NCBI GenBank assembly: GCA_025201865.1
Contig: MU602877.1
Span: forward strand, 1 to 37,674
Direction of reading: 5' to 3'
Source: Ramicandelaber brevisporus
Taxonomy: Eukaryota; Kickxellomycota; Ramicandelaberales; Ramicandelaberaceae
DNA: 37,674 nt
Shown: positions 18,016 through 26,488 of the stretch, one piece after another
Numbering within the stretch: the stretch's first letter is position 1
How the letters are laid out: each line of letters starts with the position of its first letter
The notes under the pieces: model-generated
Seen by the model: the letters and a program-made list of their open reading frames with translations, nothing else
Database searches by the model: none
What the model was told of the DNA's origin: nothing
Translations under genes and position numbers: made by a program

Positions 18016-19686
18016 ATGAGAATCGCTATCGCGCTCGGTGTTGCTTCGCTTGCGCTGGCGTGCTCACAACACGTGAGAGCTCAGTACGAGTTCAGCGTGG
18101 CATCGTTATTCCAACAGCCCGTCGAGCTCGTGAAGAAACCGTCACACAAGATACGCGGTCGCGCCGCTCCTATTGGTGGTGATGACGCGAAACAGAAACA
18201 GGCTCTTGCCGACTTTGAACGCGACTTCTCTGCTGTGCTCAAGCGCCGCCAGGTGCCGGGCATGATGTACACCGTCGTGCGCCAGAACAAAACCATTGCG
18301 GCTTCGGGGCTGGGTGCTACCGACATGACCAAGCCAGACTCGAAGGTTGATGGCGACACACTATTCATGATTGGGTCGGTGACCAAGTCGATGACGGCGG
18401 CACTGTTCGGCACGGTGGCTGATGAGGGCAAGGTCAAGTTCACCGACAAGATCAGCGATACTCTGCCTCGCTTCCGTCTCAAGGATCCAATTGCGTCGTT
18501 GCAATGCACCTTCGAGGATGCAATGAGCCATCGCACTGGTTTGCCTCGTCATGATGCGCTTCTCCAGTTGACCAAAAATGACACAGTCAATGACTTCCTT
18601 GACCGTCTCAGGTATCTGGAGCCACACACAGAGTTCCGATCGACGTGGGAATACAACAACATGATGTGGGCTGTCACTGGTCACGCCGCGGCCGCAGCTC
18701 TCGGCAACGGCGTAACCTACGAAGATGCACTTCAGAAGCGCATCTTTGACAAGACTGACATGAAGACTGCGCTGCCCGGCCCGAGATTCCTACCAGGCAG
18801 CGGCCGCAAAGCATCCACAGGTCACATACTGGTTCCAACACCCGACGGTAAAAATTACACTCTGATTGCGCTTCCCGCCTACAACGATATTGGTGTTGGT
18901 GCCCCAGCTGGAAATGTGCTTGCATCTGCCAATGACGCTGCTGCCTATCTGCGAATGATGCTTGCCAAGGGTCTCGCTCAGGATGGCAAGACGCGCGTTT
19001 TGTCCAATACAACGGTGAGCGAAATATTTCGCAGCAGAATGGTGTTCGGCAATGATGGAGGCGATATGCCACAGCCAATATTTTCCAAAGAACAAACGTA
19101 CGCTCAGGGATGGTTCCAACTGGTTTACCGTGGCAAGCATCGCATCATCCAACACGGTGGTGCAATTGACGGATTCATTACACTATTCGCGCTCTTCCCG
19201 GATGACGACTTGGCAATTGCTGCCTCGATCAATCAGTTTACCGACTTTAGCTCATATGCTGCCGTGCTTGACCTGGCCGATCGCTTCCTTGGCTACGATG
19301 ACGTTGATTGGGGAGCACTATATGGAAACTTTGTCGATGCTTCGCTGAAGAAGGGACTCCAGAAGCCCGAGCGCATTCCGGGCACTCAGCCATCTCGCCC
19401 AATCGATGCCTATCTCGGCAACTATATGCACAAGGGTTATGGAACAATGCGCGTCACGAAGAGAGATGGTGTTGTTGACTCCAAAGATGGACTTTTGCTG
19501 AGCTTCGGCTCCCTCGTGCTTCCACTCAAGCATGCGCAGTACGATACATACACGCTGGCACTCGGTATTGAAACCAGCTTTGATGTTACTTTCTTCTCGA
19601 CCAATGGAGCAAAGAGCATGAGCTACATCAACATGGCTAGTCTTGAACCGGCTTTGAAAGAGCTTATCTTTACAAAAACGATTTAA
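18016..19686 (+). CDS. Secreted serine beta-lactamase-like hydrolase (peptidase S12 / LACTB type)
   Basis: A 556-residue protein. A signal peptide (about 1-22, MRIAIALGVASLALACS) directs it to the secretory pathway. The active-site signature is complete for the class C beta-lactamase/peptidase S12 fold: S121-V-T-K124 (nucleophile and general base), Y213-N-N215, and H380-G-G as the KTG-box equivalent. About residues 460-556 form a separate beta-rich C-terminal domain, as in Pab87-like S12 enzymes. Fungal members act as esterases, D-aminopeptidases or transacylases; the substrate here cannot be read from sequence. I chose ATG 18016 because it begins the signal peptide; the upstream frame from 17869 crosses simple repeats. 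A TTTCC-rich pyrimidine tract follows the stop. Confidence 0.88.
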   Translation: MRIAIALGVASLALACSQHVRAQYEFSVASLFQQPVELVKKPSHKIRGRAAPIGGDDAKQKQALADFERDFSAVLKRRQVPGMMYTVVRQNKTIAASGLGATDMTKPDSKVDGDTLFMIGSVTKSMTAALFGTVADEGKVKFTDKISDTLPRFRLKDPIASLQCTFEDAMSHRTGLPRHDALLQLTKNDTVNDFLDRLRYLEPHTEFRSTWEYNNMMWAVTGHAAAAALGNGVTYEDALQKRIFDKTDMKTALPGPRFLPGSGRKASTGHILVPTPDGKNYTLIALPAYNDIGVGAPAGNVLASANDAAAYLRMMLAKGLAQDGKTRVLSNTTVSEIFRSRMVFGNDGGDMPQPIFSKEQTYAQGWFQLVYRGKHRIIQHGGAIDGFITLFALFPDDDLAIAASINQFTDFSSYAAVLDLADRFLGYDDVDWGALYGNFVDASLKKGLQKPERIPGTQPSRPIDAYLGNYMHKGYGTMRVTKRDGVVDSKDGLLLSFGSLVLPLKHAQYDTYTLALGIETSFDVTFFSTNGAKSMSYINMASLEPALKELIFTKTI

Positions 19687-19689
19687 GCT

Positions 19690-19736
19690 TCATTTTCCTT
19701 TCCTTTCCTTTCTTTCCTTTCTTTTTCCTTTCTTTT
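19690..19736. repeat. Pyrimidine TTTCC repeat between convergent genes
   Basis: Imperfect TTTCC/TTTCTTTCC units fill most of the 73-base gap between the convergent stops of the hydrolase and the AN1 zinc-finger gene. It may help 3'-end formation, but no specific signal can be identified. Confidence 0.7.
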
Positions 19737-19759
19737 GGTTATAAGATAAAACATCCAAG

Positions 19760-20647
19760 TCATTTTGAGTACGGCGAGTCCCATCGCACGGTATAAGTGT
19801 TGTTAAATGTGAGACTAGCTGCGTCCGCCAGTTTCAACGATGGGTCGATTCGCTCTAGTTTACAGTCATCGTTGCCATCATTATCGAGTTTGATGGCAAA
19901 CAAGGCAGGCACGACATCGATGATAGCTGGTTTGGCTGGCAGTAACGTCTGTATTAAAGACAGGGCTGCTCCAACTGGTTTCCGGCCATCATAAAACAGC
20001 AAGTGCTCTTCTGTTTGATTCTCGCTGTTGTCGACTCGTAGCCGCATGTATGTTCTGCTTTCGGCTGGAATCTTCTTATCGCCAGTTGCCTTCATTTTAA
20101 GCACTCGTGCCTCTACTAGCTGCTGTGTCTTTGACATGACTTTCTTAGCTGAAGCCGAAGTTGATCCAGATAGTTTTAGCTGAGAAGTGGTCATTGTTGG
20201 TGTTTGCTTAGCTCCTGCCATATTCTTTGCCATCTGTGCTGCTCTGCTAGCCTGCGACAGACTCATGTCGTATCCAGCTGCAGCCAATGCGGCAGTCCTC
20301 TTCGCATTCTGCTCATCAGCGGCAGATGGTTTCGGCTGGCAATTGTGACTTGATGGATGTCTATGTGCAGTACAAAACGACTCGTGACATTCTGTGCATT
20401 CAACTCGAACCATACTCGCTGCTACGCACGATCCAATGACACCTTCATGACATATTATTGGGATGGCTTTCTTGGTTGATAAACTGTGAACTGGTTGCTG
20501 CTGCTGTTTGGAAGAACAGTCGTGAGCGTCTTGCGTTCGATGAACACCGCAAAACGCACCAGAGCACGCTGAGCACATGAATGGCAGGAAGTCAAGCTGC
20601 CCGCAGTCTTTATGCTGGCAGCGACGACCAAGATCAGGCAGTTCCAT
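19760..20647 (-). CDS. CUZ1: AN1-type zinc-finger protein, Cuz1/ZFAND1 type
   Basis: A 295-residue cytosolic protein. Two AN1 fingers occupy about 8-45 and 75-105, each with paired Cys, FC.H and a closing HxC (CSACSGAFCGVH, CTECHESFCTAH). A linker rich in Ala/Ser follows, then a ubiquitin-like C-terminal domain (about 195-295; MRLRVDNSE, LLFYDGRKPVGAALSLI). This two-AN1 plus ubiquitin-like layout is that of yeast Cuz1 and human ZFAND1, which link Cdc48/p97 to the proteasome under metalloid stress and in stress-granule clearance. The internal ATG at 20647 is preferred because the finger begins right after it; the upstream extension is a hydrophobic leader artefact. It is head-to-head with MGS1, with 100 bases between starts. 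Confidence 0.85.
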   Translation of the reverse strand: MELPDLGRRCQHKDCGQLDFLPFMCSACSGAFCGVHRTQDAHDCSSKQQQQPVHSLSTKKAIPIICHEGVIGSCVAASMVRVECTECHESFCTAHRHPSSHNCQPKPSAADEQNAKRTAALAAAGYDMSLSQASRAAQMAKNMAGAKQTPTMTTSQLKLSGSTSASAKKVMSKTQQLVEARVLKMKATGDKKIPAESRTYMRLRVDNSENQTEEHLLFYDGRKPVGAALSLIQTLLPAKPAIIDVVPALFAIKLDNDGNDDCKLERIDPSLKLADAASLTFNNTYTVRWDSPYSK

Positions 20648-20747
20648 CAACAGCAATCTAACCCGCAAAAAGAAAACAAACAAAAAGAAAGAAAGATACA
20701 CAAAGTAAACACACAGGATAAGACGAGACAGAACTGCATACAATCAG
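20648..20747. promoter_or_regulatory. Compact bidirectional promoter (CUZ1-MGS1)
   Basis: Only 100 bases separate the two divergent ATGs. The stretch is A-rich on the plus strand (AAAGAAAACAAACAAAAAG), with no clear TATA box. Shared regulation of the two ubiquitin-linked genes is plausible but inferred from spacing alone. Confidence 0.55.
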
Positions 20748-22559
20748 ATGAACAATTCCAGCTCCAACTTTGGTCGACAACAGCAACAGCAACAACAGCA
20801 GCAGCAACAGCAGCAGCAGAGGCAGCTTCGTCTACAGCCTGAACTCGAGAAGGTTGAATGTCCGCTCTGTGGATCTGGTGTGCCTGGCTGGCTGATCAAC
20901 CAGCATATCGATGGCGGTTGTAAATTGACTGGAAAGAGTACTGTTGAGAGCGACAGCCAATTGCTCAAACCTCGCACGGCTATTGGCAATGGCAGTGTAA
21001 CATCTCCCTTGTTCGGCAAAGTAGCTCGGGATACAGCAGATTCACGTTATGCAGTAGCAGCAGCATCAACAACAATAACATCATCAACTCCAACAAAGCG
21101 AAAGTTCAATGAGCCTGTACAGCCGCCTTCTTCCTCATCGTCCCAAGAAGCGACATTCACTGGTATCACAATCAGGTCATCAACTCAAGGTACAGCATCC
21201 AACAAACGGCAGCGCAATCATGCACCATTAGCCGAACAACTTCGGCCCACCAGCTTCGACACATTCTTTGGCCAGCAGGATTTAGTCTCTCCCACTTCGA
21301 TTCTGCGCCGCCTCATTGAGCAAGATCGCACTCCATCAATGATACTGTGGGGTCCCACAGCTTCAGGCAAGACCTCTCTGGCTCGGATCATTGCCCGCAC
21401 AACCAATGCGCTGTTTAAAGAACTATCGGCCGTTGTAAATAATACAGGCGATGTGAAGAAGGTTGTGGATGATGCAAGAAATGTGGGAGCATTGACTGGA
21501 CAGCGCACAATATTGTTTGTGGATGAGATTCATAGATTTAATAAGGCGCAGCAAGAAGTCTTATTGCCTCATATTGAGAGTGGAACTATTGTGTTTATTG
21601 GTGCAACCACTGAGAATCCGTCATTTAAATTGACCACGGCTCTTTTAAGCAGATGCAGAGTGTTTGTATTGCATAAATTGGATACAAGTGACATTGAGAA
21701 GATTGTCAAAAGAGCCATAAATCTTAAGAGAGATCAGCTGGGAATCGCTGTTCAGAATAACACCAATGAAAAGGAAACGATACCAGCAGGTTCACAAGAT
21801 ATTGGCAAGGAGGATGACATTAACAAGGGTGGTGATACCGAAAAGGAGGAGAAAGAGGAAGAGGAGGAGAAAGAGGATAATGAAGAGGATAATGAAGAAG
21901 CTGTTGTCCGACGCATCGCACGAATCGCTGATGGGGACGCTCGAGTTGCCATTAACCTTGTTGATATGGCACTTGATTCTACTGATCCTGCATCTGCTTT
22001 AACATCAACTGGCCTTTCTGCAGCTCTCAAGCGTACCCACATGATGTATGATAGAGTCGGTGATTCTCACTATGATACAATCTCAGCCTTTCACAAATCT
22101 ATTCGCGGTTCAGATGACAATGCTGCGCTGTATTGGCTGACTCGGATGCTAACTGGCGGTGAAGATCCACTGTATATTGCGCGAAGAATGATTAGAATCG
22201 CCAGCGAGGATATTGGCTTGGCTGATAACAATGCTCTCCAAGTTGCAGTGTCGGCGTATAATGCAGTTCAGTTTGTAGGTATGCCGGAATGTGATGTGTC
22301 TCTTGCTCACTGCGCAGTTTACTTGGCAAGAGCACCAAAGTCAGTTGAGGTCTATAAGGCATTCAAGGAGGCAAAAATGGCAGTTGCTGACAACCTTTCG
22401 TATCCAATTCCGATACATTTGAGAAATGCACCAACTGGACTAATGAAGAGTCTTGGATATGGTGCAGAATACAAGTATAATCCAGACTATGATGAGCCAG
22501 TTGAACAAGATTACCTCCCGCCTGAGCTTAAACACCTCAATTTCTTTATTAAAAAGTGA
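20748..22559 (+). CDS. MGS1: Mgs1/WRNIP1-type AAA+ ATPase
   Basis: A 603-residue nuclear ATPase that guards replication forks. A polyQ run (11-24) precedes a UBZ-type ubiquitin-binding finger (C38, C41, H53, C58). The AAA+ core has Walker A GPTASGKTS (202-210), Walker B ILFVDEIH (255-262) and the sensor-1 region GATTENPSF (285-293). The Mgs1/RarA C-terminal tetramerisation region follows, with YDRVGDSHYDTISAFHKSIRGSD and the LARAPKS and YPIPIHLRNAPTGLMK motifs. An acidic Glu/Lys-rich insert of about 60 residues (roughly 335-385) interrupts the lid domain. Family members bind ubiquitinated PCNA and interact with DNA polymerase delta. The gene is a single exon with all motifs intact. Confidence 0.94.
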   Translation: MNNSSSNFGRQQQQQQQQQQQQQQRQLRLQPELEKVECPLCGSGVPGWLINQHIDGGCKLTGKSTVESDSQLLKPRTAIGNGSVTSPLFGKVARDTADSRYAVAAASTTITSSTPTKRKFNEPVQPPSSSSSQEATFTGITIRSSTQGTASNKRQRNHAPLAEQLRPTSFDTFFGQQDLVSPTSILRRLIEQDRTPSMILWGPTASGKTSLARIIARTTNALFKELSAVVNNTGDVKKVVDDARNVGALTGQRTILFVDEIHRFNKAQQEVLLPHIESGTIVFIGATTENPSFKLTTALLSRCRVFVLHKLDTSDIEKIVKRAINLKRDQLGIAVQNNTNEKETIPAGSQDIGKEDDINKGGDTEKEEKEEEEEKEDNEEDNEEAVVRRIARIADGDARVAINLVDMALDSTDPASALTSTGLSAALKRTHMMYDRVGDSHYDTISAFHKSIRGSDDNAALYWLTRMLTGGEDPLYIARRMIRIASEDIGLADNNALQVAVSAYNAVQFVGMPECDVSLAHCAVYLARAPKSVEVYKAFKEAKMAVADNLSYPIPIHLRNAPTGLMKSLGYGAEYKYNPDYDEPVEQDYLPPELKHLNFFIKK

Positions 22560-22573
22560 ACATGTAGTCTAAT

Positions 22574-22660
22574 GTTTGTTTGTTTGTTTGTTTGTTTACT
22601 TGCTTGTATTGAAAGAAAAGAGCTAATAACAATAACAATAACAATAACAATGACAATAAC
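22574..22660. repeat. (GTTT)n and (ACAATA)n simple repeats
   Basis: Six GTTT units (22574-22597) are followed by an ACAATA-type hexamer array (22625-22660). They lie in the 179-base space between the convergent stops of MGS1 and the HSF gene. Confidence 0.8.
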
Positions 22661-22738
22661 AGCAAAAATAAAGATGAAGTTTAAAAGAAAACAAGAACAA
22701 GAACAAGTGTATTATGGAGTATGAAAAGAAGAAAATGG

Positions 22739-23452
22739 CTAAGTACCAAATGGCCAATCATCACGACGAGCGCCTTTAGATTGAGTTGGACTACGTTGTG
22801 GGAGTGGTTGATTATGGATGGCTACGGGAGATGAAGTGTTGAATCCAGTAGTGGCCAATGGAGAGATTAATGCATTGTTGATGGAAGTTAGTTGAGGAAT
22901 TGTTGTATTGACACGCAGTGGTAACATTATTGAATCTGCATTTAATGACTGATTAATATCAACCATACTACTATTGCCGGAACTGTGCTGAGTAATTGTA
23001 ATTCTAGGTCGTTGGACTGATACCTCATTAAGAATGGAATCATTGCTTCGCTGGGTATTTAGCTGGCGCTGAGGCACTTGTAAGTGTGAATTGGTAGACT
23101 GCGGCTGCTCAATAAATGCATTGTGAAATTTGCCGGCATCAATTTGAAGTAGGCCGGGCGAGAGCTGAGGAATTGATGCCATGTGCTTTACAAGTGATGT
23201 AATCAATTTAGCCATTCCAAATTGTCTATTTTTACTGACTGCCAATGCATTTGCGATTGAATTGATCTTTGCATCTTGAGTTTGAATCACATTGATGGCC
23301 TCAATTGTCTGTTTATTCAACTCTTGGCCAGCACTTGACAATCTATGTGAGCGTGGCTGGTCAATTTCTACATCTGATAATACATTGTCGCTAACAACTG
23401 CTTGGTTACTTTTGACGCTAGTTCTCGACTGACTGCTTGCTGACCTCGACAA
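22739..23452 (-). CDS. C-terminal part of the HSF gene, in a shifted frame
   Basis: This 237-codon frame continues the heat-shock-factor gene but is out of phase with the DNA-binding part. It holds a helix-forming stretch (NKQTIEAINVIQTQDAKINSIANALAVSKN) that could serve as the oligomerisation coiled coil, followed by a Gln/Ser/Asn-rich region with repeated short hydrophobic patches, a plausible activation domain. It probably has no start of its own. The frame is open from about 23597, just inside the duplicated segment, and a stop codon (TAG) lies immediately upstream in that frame. Removing one 107-base repeat period brings it into phase with the upstream part and gives a single frame of about 761 codons. 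Confidence 0.6.
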   Translation of the reverse strand: MSRSASSQSRTSVKSNQAVVSDNVLSDVEIDQPRSHRLSSAGQELNKQTIEAINVIQTQDAKINSIANALAVSKNRQFGMAKLITSLVKHMASIPQLSPGLLQIDAGKFHNAFIEQPQSTNSHLQVPQRQLNTQRSNDSILNEVSVQRPRITITQHSSGNSSMVDINQSLNADSIMLPLRVNTTIPQLTSINNALISPLATTGFNTSSPVAIHNQPLPQRSPTQSKGARRDDWPFGT

Positions 23453-25131
23453 TGATAATCCAATCGGCTCTGGTGGCTGTAGACTGTTGATATTGCTATT
23501 GCTACTGTTACTGTTACTGTTACTGCTGCCGGCAATGTTACTCCTTGATGGCTGTTTGTTTGATTTATTAGCTGTGACTGTGCTTCCATGATATTGCTAT
23601 TGATATTGCTACTGTTACTGTTACTGTTACTGCTGCCGGCAATGTTACTCCTTGATGGCTGTTTGTTTGATTTATTAGCTGTGACTGTGCTTCCACCCGG
23701 AGCATCTGCAGCTTTTCTTTTAATCTCTGGTAATAAATCATCTCTTCCTCGTAAGAATGAAGGATGCGCAAATTCAGGTGCATCAATGTCCATGTCGTCA
23801 TCATCTTCATCGTTGCCATCTAACTCACTAACCACCATATCATTGCCACTATTAATACCAATAATATTATCATCCAAAAATAAATCGTTGGTCTCATCAA
23901 TATTAAACAGTGCCTTTGATTTTCTTTTGGCTACAGCGGCGGCTTGGGCAGCTTGAGCCGCGGCCGCTGCAGCTGCAGCATTTTTGGCTTTATTTCTCTT
24001 TGAGAACCCATACATGTTTAGCTGTCTGATGAAGGAAGTGGCTTTGCTGTGCTTAAAATGAGCAGGCAATACCACTCTTTCCAGTTCCTCTATACTTTTA
24101 ATGATGAATGAATTGCCATCTGGAGTCCATCCAATAATATCTGAGACGGTTTCATCGCTTAGTATTCTGTACAGTTTGGCTACAAAGTGATTCTGCTGTC
24201 TAGCTGGCAGTGATGATAGAAACTGCTTGTCATTTCCTCCTCCTCCTCCAGTCGATGCTGCATTATTGCTAGAGTTGCTACGATTGCGTCGAGATGATGA
24301 GGAGGTTGAAGTGTCTGAAGAGCGTCTTCTTGTGCCGTGGTCTGGCATTGGAAGCTGAAGCATTGATCCACTGTGGTCTACATTCTGTGCCGATTCCACA
24401 AAAAACCTGGTTGAATCAAATCTATTTTCTAGCAGCGATGACGTCGATGGGCTTAGTGGAGTAGTAGTTCTGGACACAACATTTGAACCTGGCATAACCA
24501 TTGGTGAGTGAGATCCACTTCGAACCGATGGAGTCAACAGTGGTGACACGGATAGTCCATTTACTGAGCTAATGACATCAAACGGAGACAAATGACGAGC
24601 CAGCTGGCCATGGCTTGTTCCGAGAATGGATGCTGATGCTGCTGATGCTGCTGCTGATGCTGCTGCCGAAGATGCCAAAAACGCTTCAATGCCCGCTGAA
24701 TTACTACTGTGATTAACAGGTGCGGCTGGTTGTAAATTAAGCATCGGAACTGGTCGAGAATATGCATACAGCTGATTGTGACTTGTAGATACTGAGGGCA
24801 TTGTCACAGTCGATGCAGCCGAAGAAGCATGGCTAGAGACACTCGGAAACACCAGCGGTATCTGTGCTTGCTGTTGCTGCTGCTGCTGTTGTTGTTGTAG
24901 AATCTGTTGTGGAACTTGTGGAAAGCGCAGAGTCCACCCAGGTTGCTGCTGTTGCTGTTGTTGTTGCTGCTGCAGTTGTTGTTGTTGCTGTACATAAGCC
25001 TGCTGCTGTAGTTGTAGTTGTAGTTGCTGCTGCTGCTGTTGCTGTTGTTGTTGTTGCTGTTGCTGTTGTTGGCTTGCCAGGGCTGCCGCTAGTAGTGCTG
25101 CGCGCTGCATCTCGCTTTGGGGTTGAAGCAT
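23368..25131 (-). CDS. Heat-shock-factor-type transcription factor, DNA-binding part
   Basis: A 587-codon frame. A long polyQ region (about 19-92) and a Ser/Ala-rich stretch precede an HSF-type winged helix (about 305-460). It contains HFVAKLYRILSDE, IIGWTPDGNSFIIK, VVLPAHFKHSKATSFIRQLNMYGFSK (recognition helix) and the closing FAHPSFLRGRDDLLPEIKRK. HSFs bind nGAAn arrays and drive stress genes. The wing between GFSK and FAHP is expanded to about 70 residues with polyAla and acidic blocks, against about 15 normally. Beyond about residue 475 the frame enters a tandem duplication and ends in an unnatural tail (Val/Thr/Ala runs, then a short random-looking segment). So the gene is split: either a true frameshift, an undetected intron, or an assembly error. 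Confidence 0.8.
   Translation of the reverse strand: MLQPQSEMQRAALLAAALASQQQQQQQQQQQQQQQQLQLQLQQQAYVQQQQQLQQQQQQQQQQPGWTLRFPQVPQQILQQQQQQQQQQAQIPLVFPSVSSHASSAASTVTMPSVSTSHNQLYAYSRPVPMLNLQPAAPVNHSSNSAGIEAFLASSAAASAAASAASASILGTSHGQLARHLSPFDVISSVNGLSVSPLLTPSVRSGSHSPMVMPGSNVVSRTTTPLSPSTSSLLENRFDSTRFFVESAQNVDHSGSMLQLPMPDHGTRRRSSDTSTSSSSRRNRSNSSNNAASTGGGGGNDKQFLSSLPARQQNHFVAKLYRILSDETVSDIIGWTPDGNSFIIKSIEELERVVLPAHFKHSKATSFIRQLNMYGFSKRNKAKNAAAAAAAAQAAQAAAVAKRKSKALFNIDETNDLFLDDNIIGINSGNDMVVSELDGNDEDDDDMDIDAPEFAHPSFLRGRDDLLPEIKRKAADAPGGSTVTANKSNKQPSRSNIAGSSNSNSNSSNINSNIMEAQSQLINQTNSHQGVTLPAAVTVTVTVAIAISTVYSHQSRLDYHCRGQQAVSRELASKVTKQLLATMYYQM
23497..23695. repeat. Tandem direct repeat, 92-bp perfect copies offset by 107 bp
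   Basis: Bases 23497-23588 and 23604-23695 are identical over 92 positions, with a 15-base linker (23589-23603) that partly resembles the sequence left of the first copy. The period of 107 is not a multiple of three. The repeat lies inside the HSF coding region, exactly where its reading frame switches. Confidence 0.95.
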
Positions 25132-26488
25132 TGTCCGTCACGCTGATGAGTCTGTATGTGGGTGTGTGAGTTAGTGTGTGTATTCTTGCAGTTGCTGTGG
25201 TTATTATGGCTGGAAGTATGCAATGAAGTCAACCTTGTTCTGCAAAATCAAAACAACAACGACTGCAACGATAACAATAACTGCAAGAACAACAACAAAA
25301 TACAAGGCAGGAAGATGACAGCAATGTAGGAAGAAAGAAAGAGAGGCCAGTGAGCACGCGTGAGATGACGGTTGGCGGTGGACCTGTCTGTCTGTGCGCT
25401 GTTGATAGATGTAGAGAGGGTGTTCTTCTGTCGGATCTGATCGGCAAAGCGGAGCAAGCCTGCCTGACGTTATGAAGAGTTGCAACGCTGGTTGCACACA
25501 CACACACACAGAGAGAGAGTAACGGATAGAGACAGATAAAGAGAGAGAAGAAGAAGAGGGTGGATGAATGGTTTGAACCCAAATCCTGCCGTATGATTAG
25601 TGCGATGCGACGTAGCGGCAAAATAAGCTCAATTGACAAGCAGCTAGCGACCAGCGACAGGCGACGGAGTAAGCAAGAACAAAGTGCGGAATAATATAAA
25701 TTACTTGTGATTATGAGCTGAATGCTCGCTGGTCTCGAGAAGCTGATGTGGTGGTGGTAGTCCTTTTTGACGTGCTAGTTTGAACCGAAGGGGAATGGTA
25801 CATGTGGGAGCCCGTTTGTTGATAGGATGAAGCTTTTATCAGGGTCACTCTCATTCTCTCTCTGTCTCTCCATGTCTCTCCCTGTCTCTCCCTGTTCTGC
25901 TCTGTTTTGTGTGCTGTGTTGTGCTGTGTTGTGTTGTGTTGTTTGCATGGCCGTTTCGAACATCCAAGGAACATTCCACCAAAGAAACCAGAGTTTATTT
26001 TTTTTCTTCTTTCACCCTCCTTTGTGAGAGTCTGATTTGCTCCAACTCATGGCTCTCACGCATGCTTTGAAAGCCAATCATGGCTCAGAAGAACCGAAAG
26101 CCATATTGACACAGACGGTCACGACTGAATTGGATAGAGAGCACATTTTGCCGTCTTGAAATGCGCTTTTTCTTCCTCCTCAGTATTGAGTTTGAACGAC
26201 ATCCTTCCATTGCTGATATCAACCCCTTTGTGGGAAATGCAGGGCAATCAGCTTGGGGTGGAAGGTACTCAACATTGGCGCTTGAAGCAGCTAAAAGCAG
26301 TGTCACATAGAAGAAACAAACTACAAACAGCCGGAGACTGAGATTGAGAGTGAAAAAATTGATCAAATGGGCTTGAAATACGAAACCACGCGGTACAGTT
26401 ACAATAGAATATGATAGGAGAAGAGAGGATGGTATAAGATAGTATGAAATAGTATGAAAGATGACTCTTTTCTTTTTTACTTTACTTC
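25132..26488. other. Long intergenic region upstream of HSF
   Basis: About 1.36 kb between the ETR1 stop and the HSF start. It has no recognisable gene. It holds a CA tract (about 25495-25510), GA tracts (25513-25550), TGTCTCTCC repeats (25858-25894) and an AACAC-type tract (25907-25945, minus-strand reading). An AT-rich TATA-like stretch lies at about 25690-25705. A 93-codon minus-strand frame (26085-26366) begins like a signal peptide; it is listed separately at low confidence. HSF regulatory sequence should lie here. Confidence 0.5.
26085..26366 (-). CDS. Possible small secreted protein (doubtful)
   Basis: A 93-codon frame starting with a strong hydrophobic N-terminus (LRLFVVCFFYVTLLLAASSA) that would make a good signal peptide with cleavage after SSA. 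The mature part has two Cys and a basic RRKKKRISRR run, and matches nothing I know. It sits in the HSF-ETR1 gap with about 120 bases to the ETR1 stop. It could equally be a chance frame, and nothing but the N-terminal pattern supports it. Confidence 0.15.
   Translation of the reverse strand: MINFFTLNLSLRLFVVCFFYVTLLLAASSANVEYLPPQADCPAFPTKGLISAMEGCRSNSILRRKKKRISRRQNVLSIQFSRDRLCQYGFRFF

Noticed and set aside
23497-23695. The HSF repeat as a CRISPR-like or mobile-element repeat
   Set aside because: Only two adjacent copies, entirely coding in character, with no terminal inverted repeats; a plain tandem duplication explains it.
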